A stretch of 64,000 nucleotides of DNA, taken from positions 4,887,001-4,951,000 of the forward strand of contig OY482861.1 of assembly GCA_960531495.1 (NCBI GenBank). Reading direction: 5' to 3'. Source of the DNA: Zeus faber (taxonomy: Eukaryota > Chordata > Actinopteri > Zeiformes > Zeidae). The notes beneath the pieces were generated by a model. It saw only the letters and a list, made by a program, of their open reading frames with translations, searched no databases and had not been told where the DNA came from. Shown in pieces: positions 1 to 10,860 of the stretch. A program made the translations under genes and the position numbers. Every line of letters starts with the position of its first letter. Positions within the stretch are counted from its first letter, which is position 1.

Positions 1-9
1 TCAGTAACT

Positions 10-599
10 ATGGGTTCCCCAGTGACAATTCTTACCCATCATAGTCTCAGAAATCTTTTGAACTTCGGTAAATGTACATTGACTATGTCTAGGCTAAGAG
101 ACTATCATAGGCTCTTAGAGCAGAAAGATGTCACCTTAGTAAGGTGCGTCACGGTAAATCCAGCTGAGAATTTGCCAACACCAGAGAATGGAGAGCCACA
201 TGATTGTGTTCAGGAAGTAGAGAGATATGCAAAGCTCAGATCAGACTTGCAAGCTTTCCCAGTGCATGTGTCAGATGTGGAATATTGGACTGATGGGTCC
301 TGCTATCGAATAGGAGACCATTGAGTGCTGGTTATGCAGTAGTCAAAGCCCAGGGAACTGAATTTGTTGTTGAGAAAGCAGAAGTAATACCACAACCTGC
401 TTCTGCACAGCTTGCTGAGCTTGTGGGCCTGACTGAAGCTTGTCTATTGGGCGAAGGCAAGCGAGTGACAATATATACAGATTCTGCATATGCACATAAT
501 GTGTGGAAAAATCGAGGATTTAAGAAAACCAATGGTTCTCCAATACAGCATCATGCCCAGATAATGAAATTGGTGCATGCAATGATGAAACCAAAGTAA
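10..599 (+). pseudogene. ERV-A pol remnant: RT connection and RNase H
   Basis: Two overlapping reading frames (10-324 and 321-599) together cover the RT connection region and RNase H. The first ends with the start of RNase H (YWTDGSCYR, with the first catalytic Asp), then a frameshift moves the reading to the second frame (AGYAVV, then the IYTDSAYAH block with a second catalytic Asp). A stop at 597-599 interrupts the end of RNase H, and the following 110 bp still resemble the ADEAAK region of retroviral RNase H. Function in the parent virus was RNA degradation during reverse transcription; this copy is dead. The same segment in the 42-55 kb provirus is largely deleted, so the two copies complement each other for annotation. 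Confidence 0.85.
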
Positions 600-739
600 A
601 TAGCTGTAGCTAAGTGTGCAGCACACAAAATGGACATGTGAAGGGTCACACAAGGTAACAAAGTGGCTGATGAGGCTGCCAAAGCAGTTACAAGAGCAAA
701 TAAAGCAGGCAAGGTACTTCTGGTCCCCCATGAAGTGGA

Positions 740-1111
740 CTGAAGACGAATAGGAGGTAAAAGATACATGTTATTCGTCGTGGATAGATTTTCACGGTGA
801 CCTGAGGCATGTCCAACCAAGCGTAAAGATGCTCAGTCAGTTGCCAAGGCAAGTTCTTGTGTCGTGAGGTCATAAGCAGGTGGGGACTAGAACGCATATC
901 CTCAGATAATGGGAAAGAGTTTGTGGATAGAACAGTGAAATTAATTCTGCAAAAATTGGGAATTAATCAACGTTTAGGAGCTGTCTATCATCTGCAAAGC
1001 CAAGGTGTTTCTAAAAAAATGAATAGTGTGCTGAAAAATCGCATTGTTAAAATCTGTCAACACACAGATCTGAATTGGTTAATCATATATTGGAATAATG
1101 TGAAAGTATAA
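740..1111 (+). pseudogene. ERV-A integrase remnant
   Basis: Short pieces of retroviral integrase. At about 755-800 the strand-transfer domain start (GGKRYMLFVVDRFS) is visible out of frame. From 857 an open segment carries the second catalytic Asp (SSDNGKEFVD) and the helix with a degraded QSQG..E motif; the expected Glu region reads QSQGVSKKMN. The zinc-binding HHCC domain is missing, although it is present in the other family A copy at about 49100-49250, so a few hundred bases were deleted here. The open frame stops at 1111 before the C-terminal domain. Not functional. Confidence 0.8.
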
Positions 1112-2020
1112 TGTAAAAGTGAAATTATTATACTGTATTTGATGTTTGTGCAAGATACTGGCTGGTGATTCTTTCTTTCAGCACCAGTCAGAGGGTGGCT
1201 GTGTCCAGAGATCCTAACAGCCTGATGGACTTAAACACTCAAACATGGACACTCGAAAAAAGAAAGTTGAAAATGGACGGCGGACTCTGAATGAGGACAT
1301 CATGATCAGGAGTGTCGAGTGAAATATCATTAAAAGTTGATGGTGTTAAAAAAGCAACAGTTAAATACATACATACATGTCCTGAATGTTTTTATAAGAC
1401 TGGAGTTTGTTTATTACAATGTAACCTGTATTATTGATGAATATCCTGTATTCTACACTAGATATTTTTAGCAAGACATATTACTTTGATTTGCTATTGC
1501 TTTCTTTGAGTTGTCTGTAATAGGATGAAGTGAATACATTGGGACATCAGGTATTTTATTTTTGTTGCAGTTTTTGAGGGACATTGGTGCTAGGCAAGGA
1601 AAGGTCCACTGGAATGTCCGATGGGTCCACCAGCCTGACTTTGGACAATTTTTTTATTTATTTCTGAGGTTCTAAATGTATGCATTTATATGTAACATCC
1701 TATACAGTTTTCTAAACACTTCTTATTTTTCTGTTAATTGATTTGAAGTGCCATAGGTGGTTGCCTGGGACAGAGGGACTGTGAGAGAATTTTCCTGTCT
1801 TGATTGTTTGCTGGATGTACTAAGGAAGGAAGCTGCCAGATGGGTTTTTCGCTCTCACACTCCACAAATTTGCTGTATTGCTACGACTAAGCATGGTCAG
1901 AAGGGTATATTATAATCAATTTTGTTTGTTATTAAGTGATTTCTATTAAGCCAATTAACATCGTATGTTCAATTACTTTTCTCTCTGTCGAGACTTTGTC
2001 TAGTCTCGAAGGGGGGAATA
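1112..2020 (+). other. ERV-A env-less 3' region with polypurine tract
   Basis: No env reading frame exists between integrase and LTR. Instead about 0.9 kb of non-coding sequence runs to the LTR and ends in a purine tract at about 2008-2019 (AAGGGGGGAATA) immediately before the LTR, the expected plus-strand primer. The segment 1171-1345 matches the provirus at 48357-48500 plus 43190-43223 in reverse complement, which are the two sides of the Gypsy insertion there. The same env-less arrangement in both copies suggests it predates their amplification. Confidence 0.75.
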
Positions 2021-2457
2021 TGAGGTGTATGGAAGGTTTGTCTCCCAAAGCTGAGATATAGTGCGGTAATAATATTAACGTATGTTACTGTAGATTTATT
2101 GCTTCCATGTCATACGGAGAACAAAAATAACGGGTCTATTCAGAGGCCCTATGGGAGAGGAATTGTGTCGATTCCTCCAGCTTGGCCAGAGGAGGAAATG
2201 TTTAGATTTATGGCAAGACAGAGGCTGAGCTGACACCTATGGGTTGGAACCAGATGTGGTATGTTATCTCTGTACAGCTTTTAAAGCGAGTGCCGTTCGC
2301 CGCTGGCAGAGAATACTTTCGGCTTTCTTCTCTCCTGGACGTCCTAGGCAAGTCTGGTTTGATGCTGATTTATGTAATAAAACTATTGTTTTAATCAAGT
2401 CAGCGTCAGCAGTCACTCCTTCATTCATCAACACATCAAATTCATCAAGAAACTACA
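2021..2457 (+). repeat. ERV-A 3' LTR (copy 1)
   Basis: 437-bp LTR beginning TGAGGTGT directly after the purine tract and ending AAACTACA. It carries an AATAAA-type polyadenylation signal near 2376. It is homologous to the 375-bp LTRs at 42150-42524 and 55127-55501 (reverse orientation), especially over the last 150 bp (CAAGTCAGCGTCAGC, then ATCAAGAAACTACA). It is longer and clearly diverged from them, so this is an older or subfamily copy. Confidence 0.88.
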
Positions 2458-2514
2458 CCTTCTAGGTTTTAGATGCTTTCATTTGAATGCTGGCTGTGTT
2501 ATTGTCATTATACA

Positions 2515-2710
2515 TATATATTTGTTTTAAAAAGGTGTTAACTTGATTGGAATGCCAAATAACCTCTCCATTTATCTCTAATCAGACTACAGAATGATGA
2601 GGCTTATAGTTGAATACTCCCTGTCCAAAAGGTAAGACTAACAGTTCAAAGCATAGCACATAATATATGTATTTTTTAGGAGTTGAGTAACGTAAATTAA
2701 CCATGAGATA
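2515..2710 (+). repeat. Repeat shared with 14910-15110 (inverted)
   Basis: Starting at ATATATTTGTTTTAAAAAGG, this stretch matches the reverse complement of about 14930-15110 nearly base for base, including the CTCCCTGTCCAAAAGGTAAG block. Together with 3950-4045 it marks a dispersed element of unknown class. Confidence 0.75.
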
Positions 2711-2734
2711 ATCGATAGTTTATCATGTTTAAAG

Positions 2735-2790
2735 TAATTTCCCCCTGGGATTATTAAAGTATTTCTGATTCTGATTCTGATTCTGATGTT
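2735..2790 (+). repeat. LINE-like 3' tail with TTCTGA repeat
   Basis: The run TTTCCCCCTGGGATTATTAA, followed by AGTATTTCTGATTCTGATTC and further TTCTGA units, is the style of 3' terminus seen in several teleost LINEs (Rex/L2/CR1 types). Only the tail is recognisable. Confidence 0.5.
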
Positions 2791-3949
2791 GATCAATGTC
2801 ATTTATCAACACCAGTTAGGCTCCTATTAGATTGATGACGTTAGGGTTCTATTAGATTGGTGACTGCTGACATCGCAGGCTTATTGTTTGCAGTTATTAA
2901 TTGTACTTTTATGGGTATAAGTAAGAATTATACAAATAAACAAATAATAATAAATTAAAATAGGAATATAGTATTGAGTGCTGAATATAAAAATGTTTTA
3001 GTATGTGAATCACATTTTTCCTAACCCTCTCTAGTTGCTTAACTCATTGTTGAAATTATGTGGAGTCTCCGGGAATGTTTTCTTCTGCCACATCACGGAA
3101 ATGTATTTTGACTGATTTTGAATTTATCAATGGCAGCACACTTATTAGAATATTGTAGTTTATTGATCGACTTGTGTCGTAGATACACAGGAATACCTAA
3201 AATACTTAGAACAAGATGTTTACAGTTTCTATTTTTTTTCCCTTATAACTCCAGCCGGCACTAAAGAACGTTCATTATTTGAGTCATGATATTTATTTTA
3301 TTTTAATTTTGTCTCCTCAGGGTCGCACCCTGGCATGGCCTTTTTTGGCTGTTGTGGTTATTGTTGTTTTTGGATCATGGAACGAGGCAATGCTTGCCAA
3401 GCCATTACGCAGTAAAACTTTTGTTGCTTTTCGAACAAGTTTTTTGCACCAGCTCCATGTTGGGTTTGCTGGATTACTTAAACTGTGGATGAATAAGATG
3501 GTTTAATGTAAGCTGTGTTGTTGCAATCCTATGGAAATGAATTACGTCTTGTTCCATACTATGCTCAGAAACTCGGTGCCGGGGTCATTGGCTTGATGAC
3601 ATGCTGTAGCCTTTATCCTGCTACGAAGCAAACCAGTTTGTTTCTCTCAGACATCACCTCCATCATCAACATGTGCAACTTTCACTTTTCTTACTCCAAC
3701 TTCTCTTCTTCACTCTTATGGAGATTCACATGATTGCTTGACAATGATAGCCCTTGTGGCTTCGCCCAGCCCAGATCTTGCTACTGAAGTTCTTGAAAAG
3801 TTCAACTACAACGATTTAAACTCATGAGTACAACAAAAGGAGGGTTTTTGTTTGGTTTGTTTGTCTGTAATCTGTTTTTGTATAAAACAGTGCGTGTCTT
3901 TCTTTGTACAACCGGTTGTGTTTGTGTTTCTATCTGTAGTAACTATTTT

Positions 3950-4045
3950 TTTGTTTTTATTTTGATTGCTCGAATATGTGCAGGCAAGTGTGATATGGTG
4001 TGGTGTCGCTGTTTGATGAGACATACAGAACATCTGTTTTTTGTT
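3950..4045 (+). repeat. Repeat shared with 14822-14905 (inverted)
   Basis: The block from TTGATTGCTCGAATATG to GACATACAGAACATCTG matches the reverse complement of 14822-14900. In the other copy it lies directly beside the partner of 2515-2710, whereas here 1.2 kb separates the two parts. Either the other copy has a deletion or this one has an insertion. Confidence 0.75.
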
Positions 4046-4378
4046 TTTTTTGTTTGTTTTTTAACCTGTGCTGTCAGCATGCTGGGCATACAACACAGAG
4101 TATTTGTATGCCATTTGCATCCAGGACAGAGTTAGTCTGCAAGAGGAGTTCAAATTCTCAACCTGCAATGCAACTCTTAATTTATTCTCAAATCATCAAG
4201 AATTGCTGCTATAATGCCCTGTAGAATGACAAGAGCACAGCTTTGGTTATTGAGAGACACCACCACCTCTTTGGAGAACTATTCATCATGTTTGGATCTA
4301 TAAACAACTGATCACTACTCCAAGAGGGGGAGAATCACCACAAATAGTGAGACAAATAAACATAGAAACAAACAACAT

Positions 4379-5450
4379 TTACACAAATACATGAACATTG
4401 GATGACAACACGTATTGAAAAACTGAATTAGGTCCAGGAAAACTGGAAATACAACTTGTCCCGTGGCCTCTTCCTGTCAAAGTTATGGCAGTAAATAAGG
4501 GAGGAAAGGAGAGGAAAAAAACCCCGGTTGCTGGGGTGCACTCCAAGCAGGTGTGCGTGTGTGCATGTGTGTGCGTGCATGGGTGTGTGTGTGTGTGTGT
4601 GTAAGATGTCCACCGGTGAGTGTACATGACTTATCCCCATTGGTACTGGTGTAGAAGGTCGGTATTATGTTGCGGCGCCTCCAAGCAGCGCAAGGGGCCC
4701 CGAAGCCCCCCGAACTCCACAGCCCAGCGGACAACCCCCGGCTGCAGGAGATCCCCGGGTACCCCGCCCTGCGGCCACGGAAGACCCCCGGGCCCCCAGA
4801 GAAGCCAGAGGGCTGTGGAGCACGAGGAGGCCCTGCGCCCCAGGGGCACACACATACAACCAACCCCCGGGCGCAGGCACAAGATGCAGCCGCCGGCACA
4901 GAACCCGGGCCGCCCCATGGGCGGGCCGCCAAGACCCCCACGCCCACCCACGCCCTGCACAAGGGGGGGGGCCTGCCCCACCGCAGCCGACCAGGCACCC
5001 CACCCAGCGTGAGTGCCAAGTGAACATACACGTAGCAGCAAGTGCCCAGCGCGGGGCACCTCGATGTTACACCCCACCCAGCCGGCGATGCTGGCAGGCG
5101 GCCAGGTATACAGGCCCTCCTCCACCCCCAGCACCCGGAGCGCCCGCCGCAGAGAAGCCCCGCCGCAGAAGCAAAAGGCAAACAGCCGCCCCCCACACCC
5201 CAACCCACACCCCCAATGACAAGCAGTTCCCCCAGGGGCCCCAGAAGGCACCCGGCAGTGCTCTCCGCAGCCCCGCTAGGTCGCAGCACATCCCAAGCCA
5301 CCAGGCGCAGGCCGTCAGGACTCCAGCCAGGCCGGGAGGAGGGGCCCACCCGACCGCCCCCCGGCCAACCACGCCCCGACACCGACCTGCCAGCGACCGG
5401 TCACCCCGGAAAACCCCAGTGCTCAATGTGTGCTGTTGATAACTGCAGTT
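4379..5450 (-). mobile_element. 5'-truncated L1-clade LINE: G-rich 3' UTR only
   Basis: From 4640 to 5445 the plus strand is extremely C-rich (G-rich on the element strand) and gives spurious proline- or glycine-rich frames in all six readings. Its right end aligns with the region just past the ORF2 stop of the longer L1 at 6929 (element-strand ACTGGGGTTTTCC here, ACTTGAGTCTTCC there). I therefore read it as a second L1 3' end, truncated near the stop codon. The left limit is uncertain; a TG-rich microsatellite at 4552-4612 lies inside or at the end of it. Confidence 0.6.
4552..4612. repeat. Imperfect (TG)n microsatellite
   Basis: Alternating TG/CG/CATG run ending in an uninterrupted (GT)n, just outside the C-rich block. 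It produces artefactual His/Thr-repeat frames on the minus strand. Confidence 0.9.
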
Positions 5451-5943
5451 AAAATTGCGGGGCTGGGGGGTGCGAGTCCTTCAGGCAAGTCAAACCCAAA
5501 TCACTCGCACCCCTCCTGTCTCGCAGACCCTGGTTCGATAGAGTGTTCGAAGCTAATGTGAGTGGGATAAAAATTTTGGGACGGACAAGAAGCATGCTTG
5601 GGCAGAAACGTGAGAGGCAAAATGGCAGCTGCCCGCCGCATCCCCACCTACATAGCCTGCACCCCGCCGTTAACGTTAACGTATTAACGTTTTGCACTAC
5701 TCACTCCAAGTAGGCCAAACAATTTTTAGTGACGAGGGAGGAATGAATGCTAGAACCGTGACCAGTAATGTAGATTTCCCCCTTTTTGTTTTTAATTTTA
5801 TTTTAATTTGGGACAAGAATACGCCACAAACGTCGTTACATGTTTATGCAGCACTTTGCGTCCATGCACCAGCGATGTGATGGGTGGCGCCTGTCCCAAC
5901 CAGGAACTCTGTTTGAGCAGACGCCATCCCGCAAGCCCTCGGT
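5451..5943. other. Interval between two L1 3' ends
   Basis: No gene seen. A small palindromic stretch GTTAACGTTAACG lies at about 5670-5690. Part of it may be the 3' terminus of the L1 at 5944-11280, whose exact end I could not fix. Confidence 0.5.
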
Positions 5944-6928
5944 CTATTGTGTGGTGTATGTGCTGAGTATGAGTTTTGGCACTGGGAGATATAGGCGAGT
6001 CACGACCGGATCGATCCAGGGGCGCAGCAGGCCGGGGAGCAACCACGCGGACCCCCTCCCTCCGGGCCCAAACGCACCCCAGTGCGCCCACCTCCCGTAC
6101 CTGGTGGCAGCCAACCCACAGAGATCAGCCAAGGGCGCAGTGCATCCACCATGCGCCTCCGCCATGTCGGGCAGCTCCGCACCCACATCAGGCCCCTGGT
6201 CAGCCCCCAGCCGCCGAGCATGCGGACTACAGAACAGAGGGCGGCAGACAGCACCCCCACCCACAGCCCGACCCCCCAGCGACGAGCACCCCGTGCACCG
6301 AGAGCGTCAGAGGGCAGGTACCTCGGCCGCCCAGTGGGATGACAGGAGACCGCCACCCACATGGTGACCGCCACCCACATGGTGACCGCCAGGCCACATG
6401 GTGACCGCCAGGCCACATGGTGAGCCCCGCGCCTAGCACAGCCAGCCAGGTTCAGGACTCAACCAGCCCCGGCACGACAGGCCACCCCCCCCCCCAACGG
6501 GACGCAGAGGGACAGCCCCCCCACCCGCAGGGCGGGCAACTCCCGCGGCGCGCGGTCCCGCCAACCACTGGGTCCGAGACCCGAACCAGCAACCCACACC
6601 CTCCCGCCCCCAGCCCGAGCCCCAGAACCCACAACCACGCCCGGAACCCACACACGGACGCCAGCTGCAGGTACTCCCCGGGAGCAAGTCTCTCCCCCCA
6701 CCACCCCCGGAGACAGGCCAGCTCAACTCAGGCCAAGGAGCGGGCGCCACCCCCCCAGACCACCCAACTCCCCCGTGGGGCCCCGGGATCCCCCAAGAAC
6801 ACGGGCCCACACACCACGGATGTCCCCAGAGCCGCCCGGGCAGCCACCCAAACGCAGAGCCCCGGCAGACCAGGAGGGCCCCCACATGCCCCAAACAAAA
6901 CAACAACATTGCACCGACTTAGGAAGAC
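5944..6928 (-). other. L1 3' UTR, G-rich on the sense strand
   Basis: Directly after the ORF2 stop the element strand becomes strongly G-rich for nearly 1 kb, with many runs of three to nine G. Long open frames on both strands here come from base composition, not coding. Mammalian L1 3' UTRs also carry a G-rich tract able to form G-quadruplexes; the parallel is an inference. Confidence 0.7.
6348..6421. repeat. 18-19-bp tandem repeat in the L1 3' UTR
   Basis: Four units of GACCGCCACCCACATGGT / GACCGCCAGGCCACATGGT. The first two are 18 bp and the last two 19 bp, so the array grew by duplicating two unit variants. Confidence 0.9.
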
Positions 6929-8236
6929 TCAAGTATTAAATGATGGAGTTATGTCAGTGATAAAAGTAGCCCATTTCTCATTAAATGAATCAACATGGTT
7001 TTGGGATATTGCCAATAGTTTTTCCATTGAGATGTAATCTATTAATAACTGCAACCATTGGGATGTGGTGAGATTATCTCTATTTTTCCAATTGAGTAAT
7101 ATAGTTTTCTTGGCCATTGTTAAGTCAATCAAAATGGGTTGGTGGTGTTTCAGTGGTGGGTCGACGTCACCGAGAGGAGACGTCACCGAGAGGACATATA
7201 GACGGGAAAAATGGAACGCTGCGACCCAGAAGGGTTGATAGCTTCTTGGTGATGTTGGTCCAGAATGCTAGGATAGGTGGGCAGAGCCAGAAGGCATGAA
7301 AGTAGTTATCTCTGGTATTAAGGGAACATTGAGAGCAAATGTCTTCATCCACAAAACACATTTTGAACATTTTGTGATATGGGCTCTGTGCAAAATCTTA
7401 TATTGGATGAGTTGCATTTTGGAGTTGCGGGTCATAGAAAAGGTGTTGTTGAAAATAAGCTTCCACAGGTTGATATTGGTGGGAACAGCAAGGTCTCTTT
7501 CCCATTTCATTGTAGGTAAAGATAAGGTGTCGTCTATTTTTAGTAAAAGTTAGTATATTCTGGAAAAGGGATTTTATAAGTGACCAATATGAGTCAATCA
7601 TTTCAGGTGGTTGTAGGATGTTGTTTGTCAATTTGATTTTAACTTTTAGAGACTGCTGTAATTGAAGGAATTGAAGGAAGCCGTGGCCACCGATATTATA
7701 CTTTGGGTTAACGTTGGTAAGGAGATAAGCAAATTGTTTTCAAAAATGTGTTCCAGATAAGTAATTTCTTGTCTTTTCCAAGACCTAAAGATTATTGGTC
7801 TGTTTTTAACCAGGAAATCTGGGTTGTGCCAGATTGGCGTGAATTTGTTTGGAGATAGAGTGTGACCACTGAGTTTGAGGAATTTCCACCAGGCTGACAG
7901 AGTTGTTGTGATAAGTGGGTTTTTAAAGCAATTATGTTTCTTTATAGATTTAGTAAGGAATGGGAGATCGGCTAATGATAACTCCTGACATTCAGTTTGT
8001 TCAATGTCTCGCCATCCATGGGCCAATTGTTGATCTGGTTGTAACCATTTAATTATAAATTGAAGATGGTTTGCTAGATAGTAGTATCTAAAGTTTGGGG
8101 CTGCTAGGCCTCCACAGTCTTTGTTTTTCTGTAGTGTTGCTAGTTTAATTCTTGGCTTCTTGTATTTCCAATAAAATTTGTTGACTATTGAGTGTAGAGT
8201 ATTAAACCAATGTACTGTTGGTTGCACTGGGGTCAT
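6929..8236 (-). pseudogene. L1 ORF2 C-terminal region
   Basis: Several frames on the minus strand cover the part after reverse transcriptase. 8236-7646 is about 196 residues with the FYWKYKKPRI..L...K..GGL.APNF pattern typical of L1 ORF2 after the RT. 7370-7167 has the zinc-like motif CSQC...HAFWLC followed by FW. 7186-6929 is the C-terminal tail, ending at a TGA just before the G-rich UTR. Frameshifts at about 7640, 7370 and 7180 break the reading. In live L1 this region binds RNA during target-primed reverse transcription. Confidence 0.85.
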
Positions 8237-8250
8237 TGAGAATACATGGT

Positions 8251-8904
8251 TTATTTTTGGAAGTATATTCTTTTCACTGCTGCTATCCTACCAATTAGTG
8301 AGATGGGTAGGTTGTTCCATCGAATGAGGTCTTCTTCAATGGATTTGAGCAATGGAGTGAAGTTAAGGGTAAACAAATCTGATAGATTGGGGGAGATATC
8401 AATACCAAGGTATCTAATATTGCCCATTGTGATGGTTAAGTGAAGTTTCTGGGTTGCAGCATTACAGTCCCCCCCAATGAGTGGGAAGACTGTGGTTTTA
8501 GTCCAATTTATTAAATAGTCTGAGATAGCTGAGAATTTAAATATAAGATTGAACACCTCCGGTAGGGATGATATTGGGTTCTGTAGGTACAGCAGGATAT
8601 CGTCTACATACAAACTGATTTTGTGAACAGAGTTTCCTGTTTGTATGCCTACAATATTACTGGTTTGACAGATAGCCGCCGCGAGGGGTTCAGTAAAGAT
8701 GGCAAATAGTAAAGGGGAGAGCGGACATCCTTGTCTTGTGCTGCATTGTAGAGTGAAACGCTGTGCATTGGTGATGACAGAAGCAGATGGAGAGTTGTAG
8801 AGGATTCTGATCCATTGAATGAGGGACTCTCCAAAGCCAAATTTGTTGAGGATTGAAAAGAGATATGTCCAACTCACTCTATCAAATGCTTTTTCGGCAT
8901 CCAA
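8251..8904 (-). pseudogene. L1 ORF2 reverse transcriptase
   Basis: A 217-codon open stretch with RT motifs in order: motif A (DAEKAFDRVSW), motif B (RQGCPLSPLLFAIF) and motif C with the catalytic pair (YVDDILLYL), then the thumb. The start of the domain, upstream on the element strand (8905-9450), is broken by stops and frameshifts. This is the best-preserved protein segment of the L1. It shows the catalytic aspartates but is not part of an intact ORF2. Confidence 0.9.
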
Positions 8905-9697
8905 AGAGGCAATGATAGTATTTAAGTTGTTCCTTTGTGTCTGCCTTTGACAAAGCCTGTTTGATCTGGGTGAATTATAAATGGGATTACTTTTTCAATT
9001 CTGTTGGTGTTTTACTTATAATCTTAAGGTTGCAATTAATAAGGCTTATGGGTCTGTAACTGGAGGTGAGGGTTGGGTCCTTTTCGGGTTTCAGCAAAAC
9101 CGAGATAAGAGCAGTGGTCATGTGCGGAGTCATGGTTGAGGTTGACTTGACCTCTGTAACCATTCTGATGAATAATGTGGATTTTTGATATATTCAATTC
9201 ATTATCCGAGTGATATAGGTTCTTATAAAAGTCTCTAAATATGTTACTGATGTCTTGCGGAGAGTATGTTATTCTATCCTTTGAATCTTAGATGGCTGTA
9301 ATAAGTGATTTTTCTCTATCACGTTTCAATTGATTGGCAAGAAATTAACCTGATTTGTCATTGAATTCTAAATAATTTGCTCTTGTCCGTGTCATAAGGA
9401 ATTGTGTCTTTTGATGGATGATAGTTTCAAGTTGAGATGTAATTGTCCTGATCTAATTTCGGATTTGCTCAGAAGATGAGTGGGCTTGTTGGGAATGTAA
9501 CTCCTTTAGTCGCTTTTCGAGTTTATTTTGGCATTCTTGTCCCTTCTTTTTCTTGTGAGTGGAGAATGAAATAATACTTCCTCTTAGAACTGCCTTAGCT
9601 GTTTCCCAAAGTAAGGATATTGATATTTCTGGGGAGTCATTCAGTTCAATGAAGGAAGTCCATTCTCTTGAAAAGAAATGATTAAATTCTTTACCTG

Positions 9698-10465
9698 TCA
9701 AAAGTGAGGTGTTAAACCGCCACCTGCTGGAGGGTTCCGGTTTGTTTCATTTATCAGGTTGAAACTAATCGGCCCGTGATCGGAAATTACAATAGGGTGG
9801 ATTTCTGGATTAGTGATTTTGGACAGTGCAGAGTTACTTGTTAAGAAAAGGTCAATTCTAGAGAAACTTTGGTGGGGTGGTGAATAATATGTGCATTCTC
9901 TAGAATGTGTGTTATTTGATCGCCAACAATCCCCAAGAGCAAGATCACTCATGTATTGTTTTAAAGTGTCCAACGAAAGCCAGGATTTGCAAATATTTCT
10001 GGTTTGAGAGTGGTCTAAATTATGATCCAGTACTGTGTTGAAGTCTCCTCCCAATATGATAATTGATTCAGAAAATTCTAAAAGTTTTGAAAATATATTG
10101 TGAAAGAAATTTGGTTCATTCTCATTTGGGCCATAAAAATTAGCTATGGTTATTTTGATGTTATCTAAAATCCCATTAATCATTATGAAACGCTCTTCTG
10201 GGTCTGATATTGTGGTTTTATTTTGATATGGGATACTTTTATTGATCAATATAGATACACCTCTTTTTTTTTAGTTGTATGATGCAGAAAACATCTGATT
10301 AACCCATTTAGCTTTGAGTTTGAGGTGGTCAGATGCAGTGAGATGGGTTTCTTGCAGTAGACAGAAGCTGGGGTTCATCTTAGTGAGGTGAGTTAGGATT
10401 TTGCTACGTTTAGCAGGTGAGCCCAAGCCTCTCACATTCCAACTAACAAACTTAATGGGTGTCAC
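9698..10465 (-). pseudogene. L1 ORF2 AP-type endonuclease
   Basis: Two frames joined by a frameshift near 10250-10271, at a T/A homopolymer. 10465-10271 holds the N-terminal endonuclease block (SWNVRGL, then LLQETHLT with the catalytic Glu). 10249-9698 holds the GGDFN block and the terminal SDHGPI block with the catalytic Asp-His. These are hallmark residues of the apurinic-type endonuclease that nicks target DNA. The linker to RT follows at 9701-9453 (helical, Lys-rich). Confidence 0.88.
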
Positions 10466-10860
10466 TGAAGCTAGTTAGGGGGTGATGGCACAGTGCATGC
10501 AAGGCAATGGCTATACTACTGTTCCCATGCTTTCCCATAGATAAGTCTGGGGTGCCCTCCTTTATATTCCTTTTCATTGCCATAGTATTGTAGGAAGTTT
10601 GTAGGGATACATAACTAAACAAACAACTGACGAGTAGACAAAGAAAAACACAGAACATTGCCGGATGACACATACATAAAGTGAAAGACAGTATAGAGAG
10701 AGAGTGATAGGAAAAGTAAGGAGAGAGGGATTAGGGGGGTGAGATGATGAGAGAAGTATGGAGGGGGAATTAGGAAGGTGAGATGAGAGTGAATGATATT
10801 TTTAATCCTGACATATATAGCATGCCTATTCCTACATCTTGCAGTATATAATAACTGGAA
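10466..10860 (-). other. L1 ORF1-ORF2 interval with deletion
   Basis: Non-coding stretch where the C-terminal part of ORF1 should be. It includes a purine-rich segment (10690-10790, GAGAGA-like). The ORF1 frame loses homology at its right end, indicating an internal deletion or replacement. Confidence 0.5.

Larger units (their letters stand above)
1..2457 (+). mobile_element. ERV family A, copy 1 (5' part outside the window)
   Basis: Remnant of an endogenous retrovirus cut by the left window edge. In order it holds the end of reverse transcriptase, RNase H, a shortened integrase, about 0.9 kb without env, a polypurine tract and a 3' LTR. Reading frames are broken throughout. Nearly every segment reappears on the minus strand inside the two-LTR provirus at 42150-55501, which proves the family assignment and supplies the LTR ends. 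RNase H and integrase style is gamma/epsilon-retrovirus-like, an inference from motifs. The element cannot replicate: no env, broken pol, no 5' half visible. Confidence 0.9.
2458..4378. other. Gene-free interval of old repeats
   Basis: No convincing coding sequence. The short open frames at 3279-3733 and 3824-4224 have low-complexity composition and no family I recognise. The interval contains two segments shared with 14822-15110 and a LINE-like tail with TTCTGA repeats, listed separately. The remainder is AT-rich and probably old transposon debris. Confidence 0.6.

Noticed and set aside
3279..4224. Open frames with hydrophobic stretches (possible membrane proteins)
   Set aside because: Short, low-complexity T-rich DNA producing Phe/Leu/Cys runs; part overlaps a dispersed repeat.
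4483..6909. Long proline- or glycine-rich open frames on both strands (up to 299 codons)
   Set aside because: All six frames are open because stop codons are rare in this C/G-homopolymer-rich DNA. No known domain, and the region is explained as L1 3' UTRs.
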